Source of the DNA: Nematopogon swammerdamellus
Taxonomy: Eukaryota > Arthropoda > Insecta > Lepidoptera > Adelidae
Length of the DNA: 64,000 nucleotides
Reading direction: 5' to 3'
Assembly: GCA_946902875.1 (NCBI GenBank)
Contig: OX336348.1
Location: 19,183,741-19,247,740 of the forward strand
Below are positions 10,212-21,146 of the stretch, piece after piece. The translations under genes were made by a program, and so were the position numbers. Each line of letters starts with the position of its first letter. Within the stretch, counting starts at the first letter, position 1. The notes below the pieces were generated by a model. That model saw only the letters and a program-made list of their open reading frames with translations, searched no databases and was not told the DNA's origin.

Positions 10212-13200
10212 ATGTCTAGACAAAATAAAACTAATAATTTAAAAATTCTACAATGGAATGCGAACAGTTTAATGCCGAAAAAGACAGAAGTAGATCAAAT
10301 ATTTAACCAAGAAAAGGCACATATTGGTTTAATCAGCGAAACTTGGTTGAATGAAGAAAAGGTATTCAGAATAAATGGTTACAACATTTTTAGAAAAGAT
10401 CGACCTGACTCGTATGGAGGGGTTTGTATTTTAACACATAAATCCATTGCTACTAGAAATTTGAAAATTAATAATTTGAACTCTGGAATTGAAATCTTGG
10501 GATTGGAATTGCTAAACTGTTCGCCGATAAGAAATATAATTATTGTCTACTGCCCACCATCAACTCAAACGTCGCAGTCCGATTGGGAGAACATATTTTC
10601 TCAATGGTGTGCTGGAACAATAATCGCCGGAGACTTCAATGCACACCATTCTAACTGGTCATATAAAACTGATACAAGAGGAGAATACATTTACAACGCT
10701 TGCTTAGATAATCAATTTGTATCTATGAATGATGGGCGTCATACAAGAATGAAAATGGTTAATAATAATATTCAATGCTCTTCTCCCGATATTACATTTT
10801 GTACTACAGACATAACCTTACTTTGCAGCTGGAGAACTATTAATGAAACTCTTGGCAGCGATCACTTCTTTATAAAGGTTACAACAGGAACTGAGACTAA
10901 TGACACTATTCTGAGAAGAAGAAATTTCAAAAAAGCGGATTGGAAAAAATATCAAGATAAATTAGAATATTCTTTGATGAATTTGATGCTTCCTTCCAAT
11001 ACTCAACAAGCGTACGACCTATTACTAGAGAAAATTGATCAAGCAGCAGAGGAGAGTATTCCCTGGATTAAATTAAATAATAACCCACAATCTAAATTTA
11101 GACCAAAGTCATGGTGGAGTTCTTCACTTTCCAAAATTGTAGCTGAAAGAAGACTTGCATTGAGTCTCCTCAGACGCAACCCCACACCGCAGAACTACGA
11201 CAAGTATCAAGAGAAGCTGTCAGAAGCCCGGCGAGAAATAAGAAAAGCTAGTCGCAAAGGCTGGACTGATTTTTGCGATAGCTTAGATAGTCGAACTACA
11301 CTGTCAGAGATGTGGCGTAAAATGCGATGGATAAAAGGAGTTCGAACTGGTGATGCTCACATCGATGATCAGCAAGCTGAAAAACTATTGTGCAGTCTAG
11401 CCCCGGATACAGTGGAAGACCCACCAATCTCTGTTGATGATACTTCTGGCAACCTGGATGTGGACTTCACAGTGACTGAACTAAATAATGTACTTAAGGT
11501 GAAGGACACTGCTACTGGAATAGACAATGTTAGTTATTCGATGATCTCTCATCTTCCAGATGTTGGCAAATTGTTATTAGTTAATATGTATAATATAATT
11601 TTTAAAACTGGTGATGTACCGTTACAGTGGAGGCGAATTAGAGTTATCGCTATCCCTAAACCAGGGAGAGATCCATCATTGGTATCATCTCTAAGACCGA
11701 TATCTCTTATGTCATGTCCTTGTAAGATGTTTAACTTGATTTTGACAAGAAGACTAGAATGGTTTACAGAAAGACAGAGGCTCTTTTCTCAATCTACTAC
11801 GGGATTCAGACGAGGTCAATCTTGCTTGGATAATCTATCCAGATTAGTTACTAATATTCATATAGGACAAACTACAAATAAACCCACTCTTGCTTGTTTC
11901 GTTGATATCGAAAGTGCTTATAATAACGTTAATATCCCAGCTCTTATTTCTGTTCTTAAAAAAATTAATGTTGGAAAATTTATTTATCAGTATATTTGGA
12001 ATTTGTTGAAAGAAAGACATTTGCAAATGATTGTTGAAGGAAATAAATTAATATCTCGATGTTGCAATAAAGGTCTCGCACAAGGGGATCCTATGTCGCC
12101 TTTATTATTTAATATAGTTACAGCAGAAATTTGTAGAAATATTACCAACATAATTATTTTACAGTATGCCGATGATTATGTTCTTTATACAACAAACAAA
12201 AATTTGACACAGGCTGCTTTATGTTTAGAAGAGTCTTTATCTATAATGGTCAAACACTTGGGTGATGTTGGCCTGGAAATATCTCCAGCCAAATCTCAAG
12301 TTTGTTTATTTGCTAGAGGATGTAGACGATCTATTATAAACATTCATGTTAATGGCAATCCAATAGAAAAAGTACCTAGTGTTAAATTCTTGGGTATGTG
12401 GTTAGACCAGTCACTTCGTTGGGGCCAACACATTAATGAAATTTGCTCCAAATCCACAAAATTTATAGATATTTTGAAAGTACTTGCTAGTTCGTCCTGG
12501 GGTGTACACCCAACTCACTTAAGAAGGTTATATATTGCACTCATACGTAGTCGACTGGATTATGGTTCTTTCTTGTATGGTAATTGTGCACAAACACATC
12601 TAGACAAATTAAATGTTGTCCAAAATAGAGCTTTAAGAATATGTGGTGGATTTATAAAAACGACACCAATCCATGTAATGGAAAACGAAATTTGTATTCA
12701 ACCTCTTCATGTAAGGAGACAATATTTAGGCTCCAAACAATACTTAAGATTTATATCCCGTTTTCAAAATCCTGTTGTTGACATTTTAGAAGATTTGTCT
12801 GTGTTAAAGGAAAATTATTATTGGAGGAGTAGAAAAATTCCTTTATTGGTAAATTGTCACGATTTAATGAAAAATTATACAGTTGAAAATAGTGATATTT
12901 TAGGAATGTTTTCTTTAAATATATGGGTATCCAAGATTCCCATTAAAGATTGCACAAATGTTTCAGTTTCGGATGATAACAAATCAAAAAGCAATACGCT
13001 TGAACTGCAAAATAAAACAGAACACATGCTGTCAAACGAATATAAACAGTTTTATCATTTGTATACGGATGGCTCTAAGGATGAAGCCGGGATAGGAGTA
13101 GCATTTTTTGACCCCCAAATTAATTTAGGTATTAAATTAAAAATCGAAGAAAACATTCCTATCATGACAGCAGAATTAATTGCAATTTCTGAGGCTTTGT

Positions 13201-13934
13201 CCTACGCTGTTTCAGTTGCACACGAAAACATTGTAATTCTTTCGGATTCTAAAAGTGCATTACAACACCTGATGGGCTGTGCGAAGGGTATAAGAGGAAG
13301 AGCCATTGCGTACAATATCCTCGAAATGTTCAATTCATTGGTAAATAACAACAGGACTATTAAATTTCAGTGGATTCCAGCTCACGTGGGTATTGTAGGC
13401 AATGAAACAGCGGACAAATTAGCAAAAGAAGCTATTTATGTTGAATGCCCCACTGTAACATGTAAACCATTCTGTATGGATCGATTGCCAGAAGTAAAAA
13501 CGCTATGTAAAAATTTATGGAAAGAGTATTTTGACAGTCGATCCATACAGAGTGGAATATGGTACAAAACCTTACAATCCGAACCTCCACAGGTTCCCTG
13601 GTTCCAGGTGTGTAATTTACGAAGGCCTGAAATAGTGCTAGCTTTAAGACTTCGTTCTGGCCACATTCCATTGAATAAATTTAAATTCCTGATGAAAAAG
13701 AGAGATTCTCCAAATTGTGATCGGTGTAACAAGGAGGATGACATGTACCATTTGCTGATGGAGTGTGGTCAGAACGAGGAATTACGGACGGAATTGCAGA
13801 CGTCACTTAGGGTGGACAGACTCAATTTGTTTTTTAGCATACATAAACTGTTGGCGAGCCCAAGTGAGAGGGATTTAGTGATTGTGTTGAACTTTGTGGA
13901 GCGTTCTCTATCTCTTAGGGACTCTGGGCCCTAA
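10212..13934 (+). CDS. LINE ORF2: endonuclease-reverse transcriptase-RNase H, intact
   Basis: A 1240-aa uninterrupted ORF overlapping the end of ORF1 by 8 bases. Residues about 8-230 form an APE-type endonuclease (QWNANSL, ISETWL, AGDFNAHHSNW, GSDHFFIKV). The reverse transcriptase lies at about 440-720: AIPKPGRDP, LRPISLMSC, FVDIESAYNNV (motif A, near 562), GLAQGDPMSPLLFN and QYADDYVLY (catalytic DD, near 652). RNase H lies at about 945-1070 with YTDGSKDEAG, MTAELIAI, ILSDSKSAL and HVGIVGNETADKLAKEA, keeping the D-E-D-D set. A C-terminal CDRC...HLLMEC knuckle is near 1170. The protein would nick target DNA and prime reverse transcription of the LINE RNA. No frameshifts or stops, so the insertion is recent or conserved. 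Confidence 0.93.
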   Translation: MSRQNKTNNLKILQWNANSLMPKKTEVDQIFNQEKAHIGLISETWLNEEKVFRINGYNIFRKDRPDSYGGVCILTHKSIATRNLKINNLNSGIEILGLELLNCSPIRNIIIVYCPPSTQTSQSDWENIFSQWCAGTIIAGDFNAHHSNWSYKTDTRGEYIYNACLDNQFVSMNDGRHTRMKMVNNNIQCSSPDITFCTTDITLLCSWRTINETLGSDHFFIKVTTGTETNDTILRRRNFKKADWKKYQDKLEYSLMNLMLPSNTQQAYDLLLEKIDQAAEESIPWIKLNNNPQSKFRPKSWWSSSLSKIVAERRLALSLLRRNPTPQNYDKYQEKLSEARREIRKASRKGWTDFCDSLDSRTTLSEMWRKMRWIKGVRTGDAHIDDQQAEKLLCSLAPDTVEDPPISVDDTSGNLDVDFTVTELNNVLKVKDTATGIDNVSYSMISHLPDVGKLLLVNMYNIIFKTGDVPLQWRRIRVIAIPKPGRDPSLVSSLRPISLMSCPCKMFNLILTRRLEWFTERQRLFSQSTTGFRRGQSCLDNLSRLVTNIHIGQTTNKPTLACFVDIESAYNNVNIPALISVLKKINVGKFIYQYIWNLLKERHLQMIVEGNKLISRCCNKGLAQGDPMSPLLFNIVTAEICRNITNIIILQYADDYVLYTTNKNLTQAALCLEESLSIMVKHLGDVGLEISPAKSQVCLFARGCRRSIINIHVNGNPIEKVPSVKFLGMWLDQSLRWGQHINEICSKSTKFIDILKVLASSSWGVHPTHLRRLYIALIRSRLDYGSFLYGNCAQTHLDKLNVVQNRALRICGGFIKTTPIHVMENEICIQPLHVRRQYLGSKQYLRFISRFQNPVVDILEDLSVLKENYYWRSRKIPLLVNCHDLMKNYTVENSDILGMFSLNIWVSKIPIKDCTNVSVSDDNKSKSNTLELQNKTEHMLSNEYKQFYHLYTDGSKDEAGIGVAFFDPQINLGIKLKIEENIPIMTAELIAISEALSYAVSVAHENIVILSDSKSALQHLMGCAKGIRGRAIAYNILEMFNSLVNNNRTIKFQWIPAHVGIVGNETADKLAKEAIYVECPTVTCKPFCMDRLPEVKTLCKNLWKEYFDSRSIQSGIWYKTLQSEPPQVPWFQVCNLRRPEIVLALRLRSGHIPLNKFKFLMKKRDSPNCDRCNKEDDMYHLLMECGQNEELRTELQTSLRVDRLNLFFSIHKLLASPSERDLVIVLNFVERSLSLRDSGP

Positions 13935-14036
13935 GGGATGGAGAAGATGAGTACTATGGGGCTGATATTAACAAATTATTGTTAAAAGCCCTAAACATAA
14001 ACTAAATAAAAAAAAAAATAAAAAATAAACGTTTGG

Positions 14037-15520
14037 TTAATCTTTTATATATAGCACGCAATTCATTTTATACAATTTAATATTGCTGTTACAAAAAGTT
14101 GTTACTAAATTTGATTAAATTTTAGTAAATGCGTCCATTTCTAAATACGGCTCTGGTTGGGATAACGCACGTGTGTAGTATGATTGAAATCATAGTACCC
14201 AACAATTGTAATAACTAGAAATAAATAAGAGACATGAAAACATATTTCTTTAAATGTATGTTTGGTATTATTAGAAATTAATTTAATTATGACTACTTAA
14301 ACTTAATAAGGGATTGTTTATTATATTTTCAATGGGTTCTAGTGACACAAAATTATGAAAACGTTTTAATGTGCGCTAGATGTTATTAGAACGAAATTTG
14401 ACTATGACTTAGTAAATTTCATAGAATGTTTCGTTTTATTTAAAAAATAATTAGCATGAATTTGAAAAATAAACAAAATTTCGTTCTTAGGATTTGTAGT
14501 GAACTATACACGATAGCTGGAATTAGGGAACAAGTGACGCGTAGGGAGACTGCTATTTGTCTCTCTCGCACCTGGAAGGTCTTAGCTGTGTTAACAGAGA
14601 GGCACATTTATACATTTGCGCTAGAGTCGCGAATGTTGTGTTCTTCTATATTCTATTGTATGGAATAGAATAGTTTAGCACTATAACATTTGCGACACTG
14701 GCGCGAATGTTACACTGGCGGTCCGTGCGCCGCAGGATTCACTACGATCTGCCAGTCTAGGAACATATACGTCGATGCCCCTGACTCAGCCACACATAAT
14801 ATAACGGATTGCATAAAAAAAAATCTGCCAGTCTGCCTTTTTTTTATTGTTGTAAGTGCAACATACGAATAAAATAAAATTTTAAAATTTATATAACTAT
14901 GTAGCTACCTTTTTAAGACTATTTTTGACTTTTTAAGGGCCGGGAATTTTTTAATTTGGAATTTTTTGAAGACTGTTAATAAAATTCTTCGACCTTTCGA
15001 AACACATGAGTAGAAACGAAAATGTGCTATCTAACAGCAAAATAATGAATTATTTTAAAATCCAAAGGGATTCGATTTCACGCGACTGTACACATAGGTA
15101 AGAAATTGTACGGTATTCGTGTTTTGCTCAATAAATTTGATCTTTATCATAACATTTTCATAATCTGCAGGTGAGTTAAAAACTTTAAGGATTTAGTCGC
15201 GATAAGATAGCTTGATCGATGATTTCCTAGATACAACATGCCTATCCTACATCGATATAACATACTGAATGTTACTATCTGGGCCCAATTTCCTTTTTAT
15301 CAGATTTTAGGTATTATTGATCCTTTATAGATTACTGGATATCCATATGCGACTTAATTGTAGTGGTGCGGTGTGAACAAATGCGGAATATCTATTACCT
15401 TGTTTACAACTAATATATAAATTTTTTACGCAGAATTTTATTACAGAAATGCAGAAACTTTAAGTCTTTGTTTATTTGTACAAACATCTATTGCCATGAC
15501 TAAGACGATTTTTTGGATTG
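14037..15520. other. Intergenic stretch without recognised genes
   Basis: AT-rich DNA with short ORFs only (for example 14456-14668 and 14690-14872) that carry no motif I recognise. CGATAGCTGG and ACACTGGCG patches near 14510-14750 look like diverged repeat DNA. Confidence 0.35.
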
Positions 15521-15524
15521 AATA

Positions 15525-15950
15525 GTCATAGTAATACTAGTCACAGAAACAGTAGTCACAGTAACATTAGTGACAGTAACACTAGTAATAGTATGGCTAG
15601 TCACAGTAACACTAGTCATAGTAACATGGGCGTGAATAGGCACCTGTCAGGCCGGCATGGCGTTCGTAACTCCCGCATACGACCGAATGTCCAATGGAAT
15701 GGAATGTCGCGCTGTCAATAAAAATGAAAATAAAAGTAACACTAGTCATAGTAACATTAGTCTAGTAACACTAGTTACAGTAACACTAGTCACATTAACA
15801 CTAGTAACAGTATCGCTAGTCACAGTGAAAATAGTCACAGTAACCCTTGTCACAGTAACACTAGTCACAGTAACACTAGTAATAGTATGGCTAGTCACAG
15901 TAACACTAGTCATAGTAACACTAGTCTAGTAACACTAGTCATAGTAACTG
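15525..15950. repeat. 15-bp tandem repeat (AGTAACACTAGTCAC), two blocks
   Basis: Units of AGTAACACTAGTCAC and close variants (CATAGT, AATAGTATGGCT) fill 15525-15625 and 15737-15950. Each unit contains the palindrome ACTAGT. Between the blocks, 15626-15736 is unrelated sequence (GGCGTGAATAGGCACC...), probably an insertion into the array. Confidence 0.8.
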
Positions 15951-15951
15951 A

Positions 15952-16055
15952 ATGAAATGAAGGGAAGCACTGACATGGCACCTAGTTCACCCGGTGTTAT
16001 GGGCTGACATCACGGATGTTGTATGTGATGTAGCCAACCGTGTCAGTTCCGCGAG
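15952..16055 (+). repeat. SINE family A copy, 3' part only
   Basis: Starts within GAATGAAATGAAGGGAAGC and ends CCAACCGTGTCAGTTCC; directly abuts the 15-bp tandem array. Confidence 0.65.
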
Positions 16056-16232
16056 TCCCGACACACAAACACTCAGTAGAATGCATTATTATTGTAGTTA
16101 TCTGTCCGTCCCCCGTATACCTCTCCCTCTCCTTCATCTAGAGGTTAGTCAGTAAAGAATACCGTAAGGCATTAGACTCGCCTTTTGGGACATTTATTAA
16201 GCTGGCGTAAATATAGATTATTTTGATTTGAT

Positions 16233-16258
16233 TACCTCTCCCCCCCCCCCCCCCCCCG
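16233..16258. repeat. Poly-C run
   Basis: About 20 consecutive C residues followed by GGCGGCGCGG. Confidence 0.8.
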
Positions 16259-16689
16259 GCGGCGCGGCAAGAACTTTAAGATTTGAAGTCGCCAAAGATA
16301 TTTTGCATACACTCCTTATCCTCAGATCTCACCCGGCATTTTCCTGCCATCCTCTTAAAATATATGCGATTATTTTATGACAATCCGTTTTATTTGGCAA
16401 GTCCGAGATATGAAGTTTTATGGCCACAGATTGTGATGCGAAGATACAAATTCATTCGGGGGATAAATCAGGGAGATGTCAGAGATAAGAAGGGATTTAT
16501 CTGGTGTCGCGGGAGACACGTGGTCTCGCGGGACGAATTAAAATGTCGCCTTGCAGAGGTGTAGGCGGCGGAACGCGACCACCTGTGGGCGAAGTCTAGA
16601 CTGGATTAAAATTGAGATCTTATAAAGACGTTTCAGTTTCTCATTGCGTTCACATAGTATCTCTGTATGTTATAAACATACTACATAAT

Positions 16690-16795
16690 TCATACATACA
16701 TAGCGTCACGCCTGTTTCCCAGTGGGGTAGACAGAGACAACCGATCTCCACGCGCCACAATCCTGACACACCTCTACCGCCACGCACACTGTCAT
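16690..16795. repeat. Interspersed short repeat (ACATAGCGTCACGCCTGTTTC family)
   Basis: The same sequence (CATAGCGT, CGCCTGTTTCCC, GTAGACAGAGACAAC, TCTCCACGCGCCAC) recurs at 28268-28385. It is a short interspersed repeat of the type common in Lepidoptera. Confidence 0.55.
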
Positions 16796-16876
16796 AATGT
16801 TCTTCATACATGGTGTCTTGAAATTTGGAATTTCAATCATATCAAAGAAATCATAATGTTCTTCATACATGGTGTC

Positions 16877-17084
16877 GATTTTGAAAGCAATCGGTCCAGT
16901 AACTAAAAAGTTCAAAATGGCGGCCACTTTTTTTACATTTTGACAACGGATTCGTATTCAGAGCCCACACAGACACCCAGATATCGATTTTGAAAGCAAT
17001 CGGTCCAGTAACTAAAAAGTTCAAAATGGCGGCCACTTTTTTTGAATTTTGACAACGGATTCGTATTCAGGGCCCACACAGACA
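16877..17084 (+). repeat. 109-bp tandem duplication
   Basis: The segment GATTTTGAAAGCAATCGG to ACACAGACAC occurs at 16877 and again at 16986 with few changes. It is preceded by a short duplicated CATAATGTTCTTCATACATG (16796 and 16853). Confidence 0.75.
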
Positions 17085-17515
17085 CTTTTATTATAAAATA
17101 ACCGTCGGAGGACCTTGGTTGAAAATTTTAAAATTTAGTAGAACGGACAGACATGCATTTGTTACGGAACCCTACATTCATTTTAAAATAAATGTTAAAT
17201 TTTGTAGAACGGACAGACATGCATTTGTTACGGAACCCTACATTCATTTTGCAGAACTTATTAGTAGAATGGACAGACATAAACGTGTTACGGAACCCTA
17301 CTTTTATTATAAAATAACCGTCGGAGGACCTTGGTTGAAAATTGTAAAATTTAGTAGAACGGACAGACATGCATTTGTTACGGAACCCTACATTCATTTT
17401 GAAATAAATGTTAAATTTTGTAGAACGGACAGACATGCATTTGTTACGGAACCCTACATTCATTTTGCAGAACTTAGTAGAATGGACAGACATAAACCTG
17501 TTACCGAACCCTACT
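17085..17515 (+). repeat. Compound tandem repeat (GAACGGACAGACATGCATTTG units)
   Basis: Six related subunits of about 65-75 bp, each with ACGGACAGACAT and TTACGGAACCCTAC, lie in a higher-order repeat of about 220 bp present twice (17087 and about 17306). The motif resembles the GTTACGGAACCCTA end of other local repeats. The open frame at 17119-17586 is only a by-product. Confidence 0.75.
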
Positions 17516-17689
17516 TAACAGTTGCACTCCGGGTGTGCCGGCAGATCCCGTGCCACTCTAACTTAACCCTTAATGCAATGACTTAAGGTTTCATTTTAAA
17601 AATGACGCTGACGCGATGTCGCGATTTCGAGTTATAAATTTTATACCCACCTAAAAAAGTGCCAAGCACCGCTAAAGAAATTTTCACTT

Positions 17690-17828
17690 AAAAAAAAACA
17701 AGCAAACAAATAAACAAACAAATATACTTTCGCATTTATGATAAACAACATGATAGCAAACAAATAAACAAACAAATAAACTTTCGCATTTATGATAAAC
17801 AACATCGCATTTATTATAAACAACATCC
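17690..17828 (+). repeat. (CAAA)-type A-rich tandem repeat
   Basis: AAACAAATAAACAAAC runs alternate with CTTTCGCATTTATGATAAACAAC, present two to three times. No coding signal. Confidence 0.65.
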
Positions 17829-18224
17829 CCGTATACAATAATTGATTTCAAATTTCTTTTCAGTCTGTCAAATTTGCCTATCATGTGTACGCGCCCGGTA
17901 TGGCGCGCAGTCGTGCTCCTAACTCGCGGAATTATTGTGTTTTTCACGTTTTAAGCGTTGTATTATCATTAAAATGACTTACCTATGAAAGGTTACGCCA
18001 TCTTTTGTTATTCCTGATGATCTTGAGCTCTTTCGACACGTACGAACTGCACAACTCGCCATTTTGCGTAGTGCACATATACGTGTTCTTTGTCCCCAAG
18101 TCACATGTGCACTGACGTTCGATCCCGCAGACTATTATATTGTAAGAGCATAATGCACTAAGACGCGGCTAATTTTCCCATATAATAGCGCTCGACGGTT
18201 ACCACTCCCGTATGTATGCTTGGT

Positions 18225-18437
18225 GGTTTCGAACGTCGTTTCATTCAGTGCAGTGGTATCAACCCGGGCGGGATAAACCCTACCACCTAGTAAGGTAAGA
18301 AGGGAAGGGACCTACAGTTTAACGTGGAATCCGAACCACGGTAGCCTCCAACGGTGGAGCACTCATCCATCCAAGTACTGACCGCGCTCAGGGTTGCTTA
18401 TCAACAGTCGACCGACCGCACCACTGAGCTACCGAGT
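18225..18437 (-). repeat. SINE family A copy with head, including a 5S rRNA-like segment
   Basis: Read on the minus strand from 18437: CTCGGTAGCTCAGTGGTGCG (A-box-like), then GAGCGCGGTCAGTACTTGGA, which resembles the 5S rRNA internal region (GCGCGGTTAGTACTTAGATGGG in 5S). The GTTCGGATTCCACG motif and CTTACTAGGTGGTAGGG follow. The 3' half is cut off near 18225. This is the only copy in the window that keeps the head. Confidence 0.55.
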
Positions 18438-18720
18438 GTTCCGTATCGCCATGTTATGGCCAGCGCCACTCACGCCATCTATGGCTTGTTATGAAATGCT
18501 TCATATTAGTTAAATGTTATGATTAGTTAAAATGCTTCATAATCTATTCGGTAGATGGCGCGCGCGCATACACTTTTTGGTTTCTTCTATGAAAACCCCC
18601 GTGAATTTTTTACTTTTGGTTATTTTTATTATTTTCTGTTATATCGACCATAATAACAAATATTCTGTGAAAATTTCAACGGGCTACCTCTTACGGATTA
18701 TTCAAGGGATACAGCCCTCG

Positions 18721-18751
<31 letters not shown>

Positions 18752-18806
18752 AGACAGACGGCTAACAGGCTTAGTAATAAGGTTCCGTACCGGATACGGA
18801 ACCCTA
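18400..18806. repeat. Interspersed repeat with GATACGGAACCCT end, copy 2
   Basis: Homologous to 2713-3125 throughout, with the same (GGAC)n/(AGAC)n block near 18720-18760. It shares the lead CAACAGTCGACCGACCGCAC with the SINE head at 18400-18437, so the two repeats overlap or are fused. Confidence 0.6.
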
Positions 18807-19140
18807 AAAATGAAATGAAAGGATAAAAGAACTCATATATCTAATTACCAGATAACAGCGCCATCTATAATTCATTAGTTGACTTATTAATTATATTATA
18901 AACAATTTTATCTGAAGACGACAAATTGGTCGAAATATCATAAAAAATCACAGATCTCATGCATTACATGACCTTCGGGTACATTGAAAATTACTTTTAG
19001 GGCGTATTCAAATAAAAGCGTATAACGAATCGCCGACTATGAGTGTGAAAATATCCTGGTATGGTTGAAGCGACGAACTCAACGAGCGAACGCAATAGCA
19101 AATCCGATTTAAACGCAAATATGATAAACGATAGCTTCTT

Positions 19141-19912
19141 TTGCATTCTCTCTCTCTCTCTCTCTCTCTCTCTTTGAACCCTTTCTCCCTCTCTCTCTCT
19201 CTAACTCTCTCGCTTCCCCTCCCTCCCCCTTACACCCCTCGCTCTTCTCCTTCCCCCACTTTCCCCTTCTCTTTAACCTCGTTATCTACCTACCTCTCTC
19301 CCTAATTCCCTCCTTCCCCTCTCCCTTCTCCCTCGCTCCCCTTACTCCCCGTCTTTCCCTCATCCCCCACTCCCTCCATCCCCCCTCGCTCCTTTCATCT
19401 TCCCCGCCCACCTCCATCCTACCTCCCACTATTTCCCCCTCCTCCTTTTTCCTTACCCTCTTCCTCCTCCCTTCCCTCCCTCCATCCTCCCTCGCCTCAC
19501 TTCCTTCTCCCTTCCTATCCCCCTCTCCTCCAATCCACCCCTCCCTTCTCCCCCCTCGCTCTCCCTCCCTCTGCCACTTCTATCCCTCCCTATCTCAGTC
19601 CTTGTTCAACCCCGCCGTTTGCCCCAACCTCCCTCTCCCCTCCCCCTCACCCATCTTACACACCTCCCTTACCCTAAATCCCTTCCACTTTCTCCATCTC
19701 CCTACCTTTCTCCTCTCCCTTCCCACCGTCCTCCCTCCCTCCCCTTTCATGCCTCCCTCCCCCTCCTGGTCGCTCCCCAACCCACACCTCTTCGTGCCAC
19801 GTCTTTATCGTCCCTCCCCTCCATCCCCACCCCTCCACCACCGCCCCACCCCTCCTCCCATCCTCCTTAAACATATCCCTAATATAATTGCATTCCCTAT
19901 TTCACCCCCTTC
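19141..19912. repeat. 770-bp CT-rich low-complexity tract
   Basis: Almost pure pyrimidine on the plus strand: (CT)n at 19149-19171, then irregular CCCT/CCTC/CTTC runs to a T-run at about 19912. ORFs on both strands here (Pro/Ser-rich forward, Gly/Arg/Glu-rich reverse) come from composition. Confidence 0.85.
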
Positions 19913-20301
19913 CGTTTTTTTTTTTCGATAAAAGGTAGCCCCCAGGATGCAATCTATCTTCTTCCCAAAATTGTATCTAAATATATATCTAACATTGCTT
20001 CTACCAAACCAACAACCATTCGACACTAAATTCCGTTCATACTATACTTTCCTATACTTTCTTTGATACTGCTCGCTCAGTCCTAAGGCTTTGAAAAATA
20101 AAAAATAAATTAAATTAAATTAAATTAAAATTCTCAATTTTCAAGTGTATGCATACACGAAACCCATTTTAACTACTCACACTGCAAGATAAAGACGACG
20201 CGAAACTCGCGTAATGGAAAATATAAAAAAAATCATAACTCCCAAAATTTTCACTTTTTTCAAACAATTAAAAAAACGTCCCCAGATATTTAGTCAATCT
20301 A

Positions 20302-20420
20302 CAATAAAAAAATATAAAAGTTTAAAATATGTATTTAGAAATATGTTTAAAAGTGCCCTTTTTAAACCCCCTAGAAACGGCTATTTTAAGCGGTTTTTTG
20401 CGATTTTCTCAAAAACTCTA
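20302..20420 (+). repeat. 119-bp direct repeat, copy 1 (partner at 32782-32905)
   Basis: Near-identical to 32782-32905 (AAATATAAAAGTTTAAAATA ... CTATTTTAAGCGGTTTTTTG). Both copies keep the same AT-rich content around CCCCCTAGAAACGGC, so they are members of one interspersed repeat. Confidence 0.7.
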
Positions 20421-21146
20421 AAAATAAATTTCCAAATAAATTAAATAAATAAATAAAAATCTAAATTGGGAGATACACTTTGTTTAAGCCCGCGGGCTGA
20501 GTGTGCTGTGGGCCGTGGGCTGAGTTGACCAAAGACTCTTTGTATTAGATTTTCAGAGATCTTATTTTTATTTATTTATTTTATTTATTTATTTTAGACA
20601 GGCAGCCTAGGCTGATGCGTCTAAATCCAGTTAAACTTTGTTGTTTTTGTCATTATCTTGGGTTTTTTTTCATTTTTTTTTATTTAATTATCGTTCTTGA
20701 GCACTCTTTTTACCCGACTATGGCAGAGCCAAAAAGGAGGGTAATGTGGTTGGCAGTCTATGTGGCTGGGTATGTACGGATGTTCCACCGTAACTGCTAA
20801 ACTACTCATTCGATTTTGATGATCGTGGTGTCAATCGATTTGTTATGATGGTCCCCTTGTTATGGGGTACCAAATTTTTCCATAAATAAAAAATGGCGGC
20901 CGTGGGACCCCATATTGTCACACTTTAAAAAAATATTTTCTTCAAACCCCACCGAGTGGGGTATCATTGTCAAGAGCTTCTAAAGGCGATTTCAAAAATA
21001 TAAGACACTTAATGGTTTAAACCAAAATTAATGAAATAAAAAATTATAAGCCCAACCGTGGTTCGGATTGCACGTAAAACTGTAGGTCCCTTCAGATTCA
21101 GATTCAGATATTTATTTTGCCATATTTATTATTCCCTTCTTACCTT

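Larger units (their letters stand above)
5753..10219 (+). pseudogene. LINE ORF1 (Gag-like nucleic-acid-binding protein), interrupted
   Basis: ORF1 starts at ATG 5753 (an upstream GTG codon is in frame but unlikely). The first part, to about 6331, is acidic, then basic, and ends in VSVKRLQ, a conserved position in this ORF1 family. The second part resumes after 9258 and reads KKKITYGEW...AIRICFKGAVLPKF, followed by three zinc knuckles (CSGCWRFGHTRKMC, CPKCGGKHDNC, CINCRGNH) near 9395-9545. A Thr/Pro tandem stretch (TTPPAI-type units, 9705-9815) follows. The protein would coat LINE RNA. Simple removal of the insertion does not put the two halves in the same frame, so at least one extra indel is present. 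Confidence 0.8.
5651..14036 (+). mobile_element. Full-length LINE (I/R1-like group, RNase H-bearing) with 15-bp target duplication
   Basis: The 15-mer AAAATAAACGTTTGG occurs at 5651-5665 and again at 14022-14036, flanking a 5' UTR, ORF1 (Gag-like, CCHC knuckles), ORF2 (endonuclease, reverse transcriptase, RNase H) and an A-rich 3' tail. ORF1 and ORF2 overlap by 8 bases at 10212-10219. The target duplication shows one insertion event with both ends kept. The copy is not active as it stands because a 2.9-kb element (6332-9258) sits in ORF1. RNase H plus CCHC ORF1 points to the I/R1/LOA branch rather than Jockey or RTE; the exact clade needs a tree. Confidence 0.85.

Noticed and set aside
17119..17586. 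155-aa ORF with repeated RTDRHAFVTEPYIHF
   Set aside because: Translation of a non-coding compound tandem repeat; the minus strand is equally open.
19595..19931. Pro/Ser-rich plus-strand and Gly/Glu/Arg-rich minus-strand ORFs
   Set aside because: Low-complexity CT-rich DNA; composition explains the open frames.
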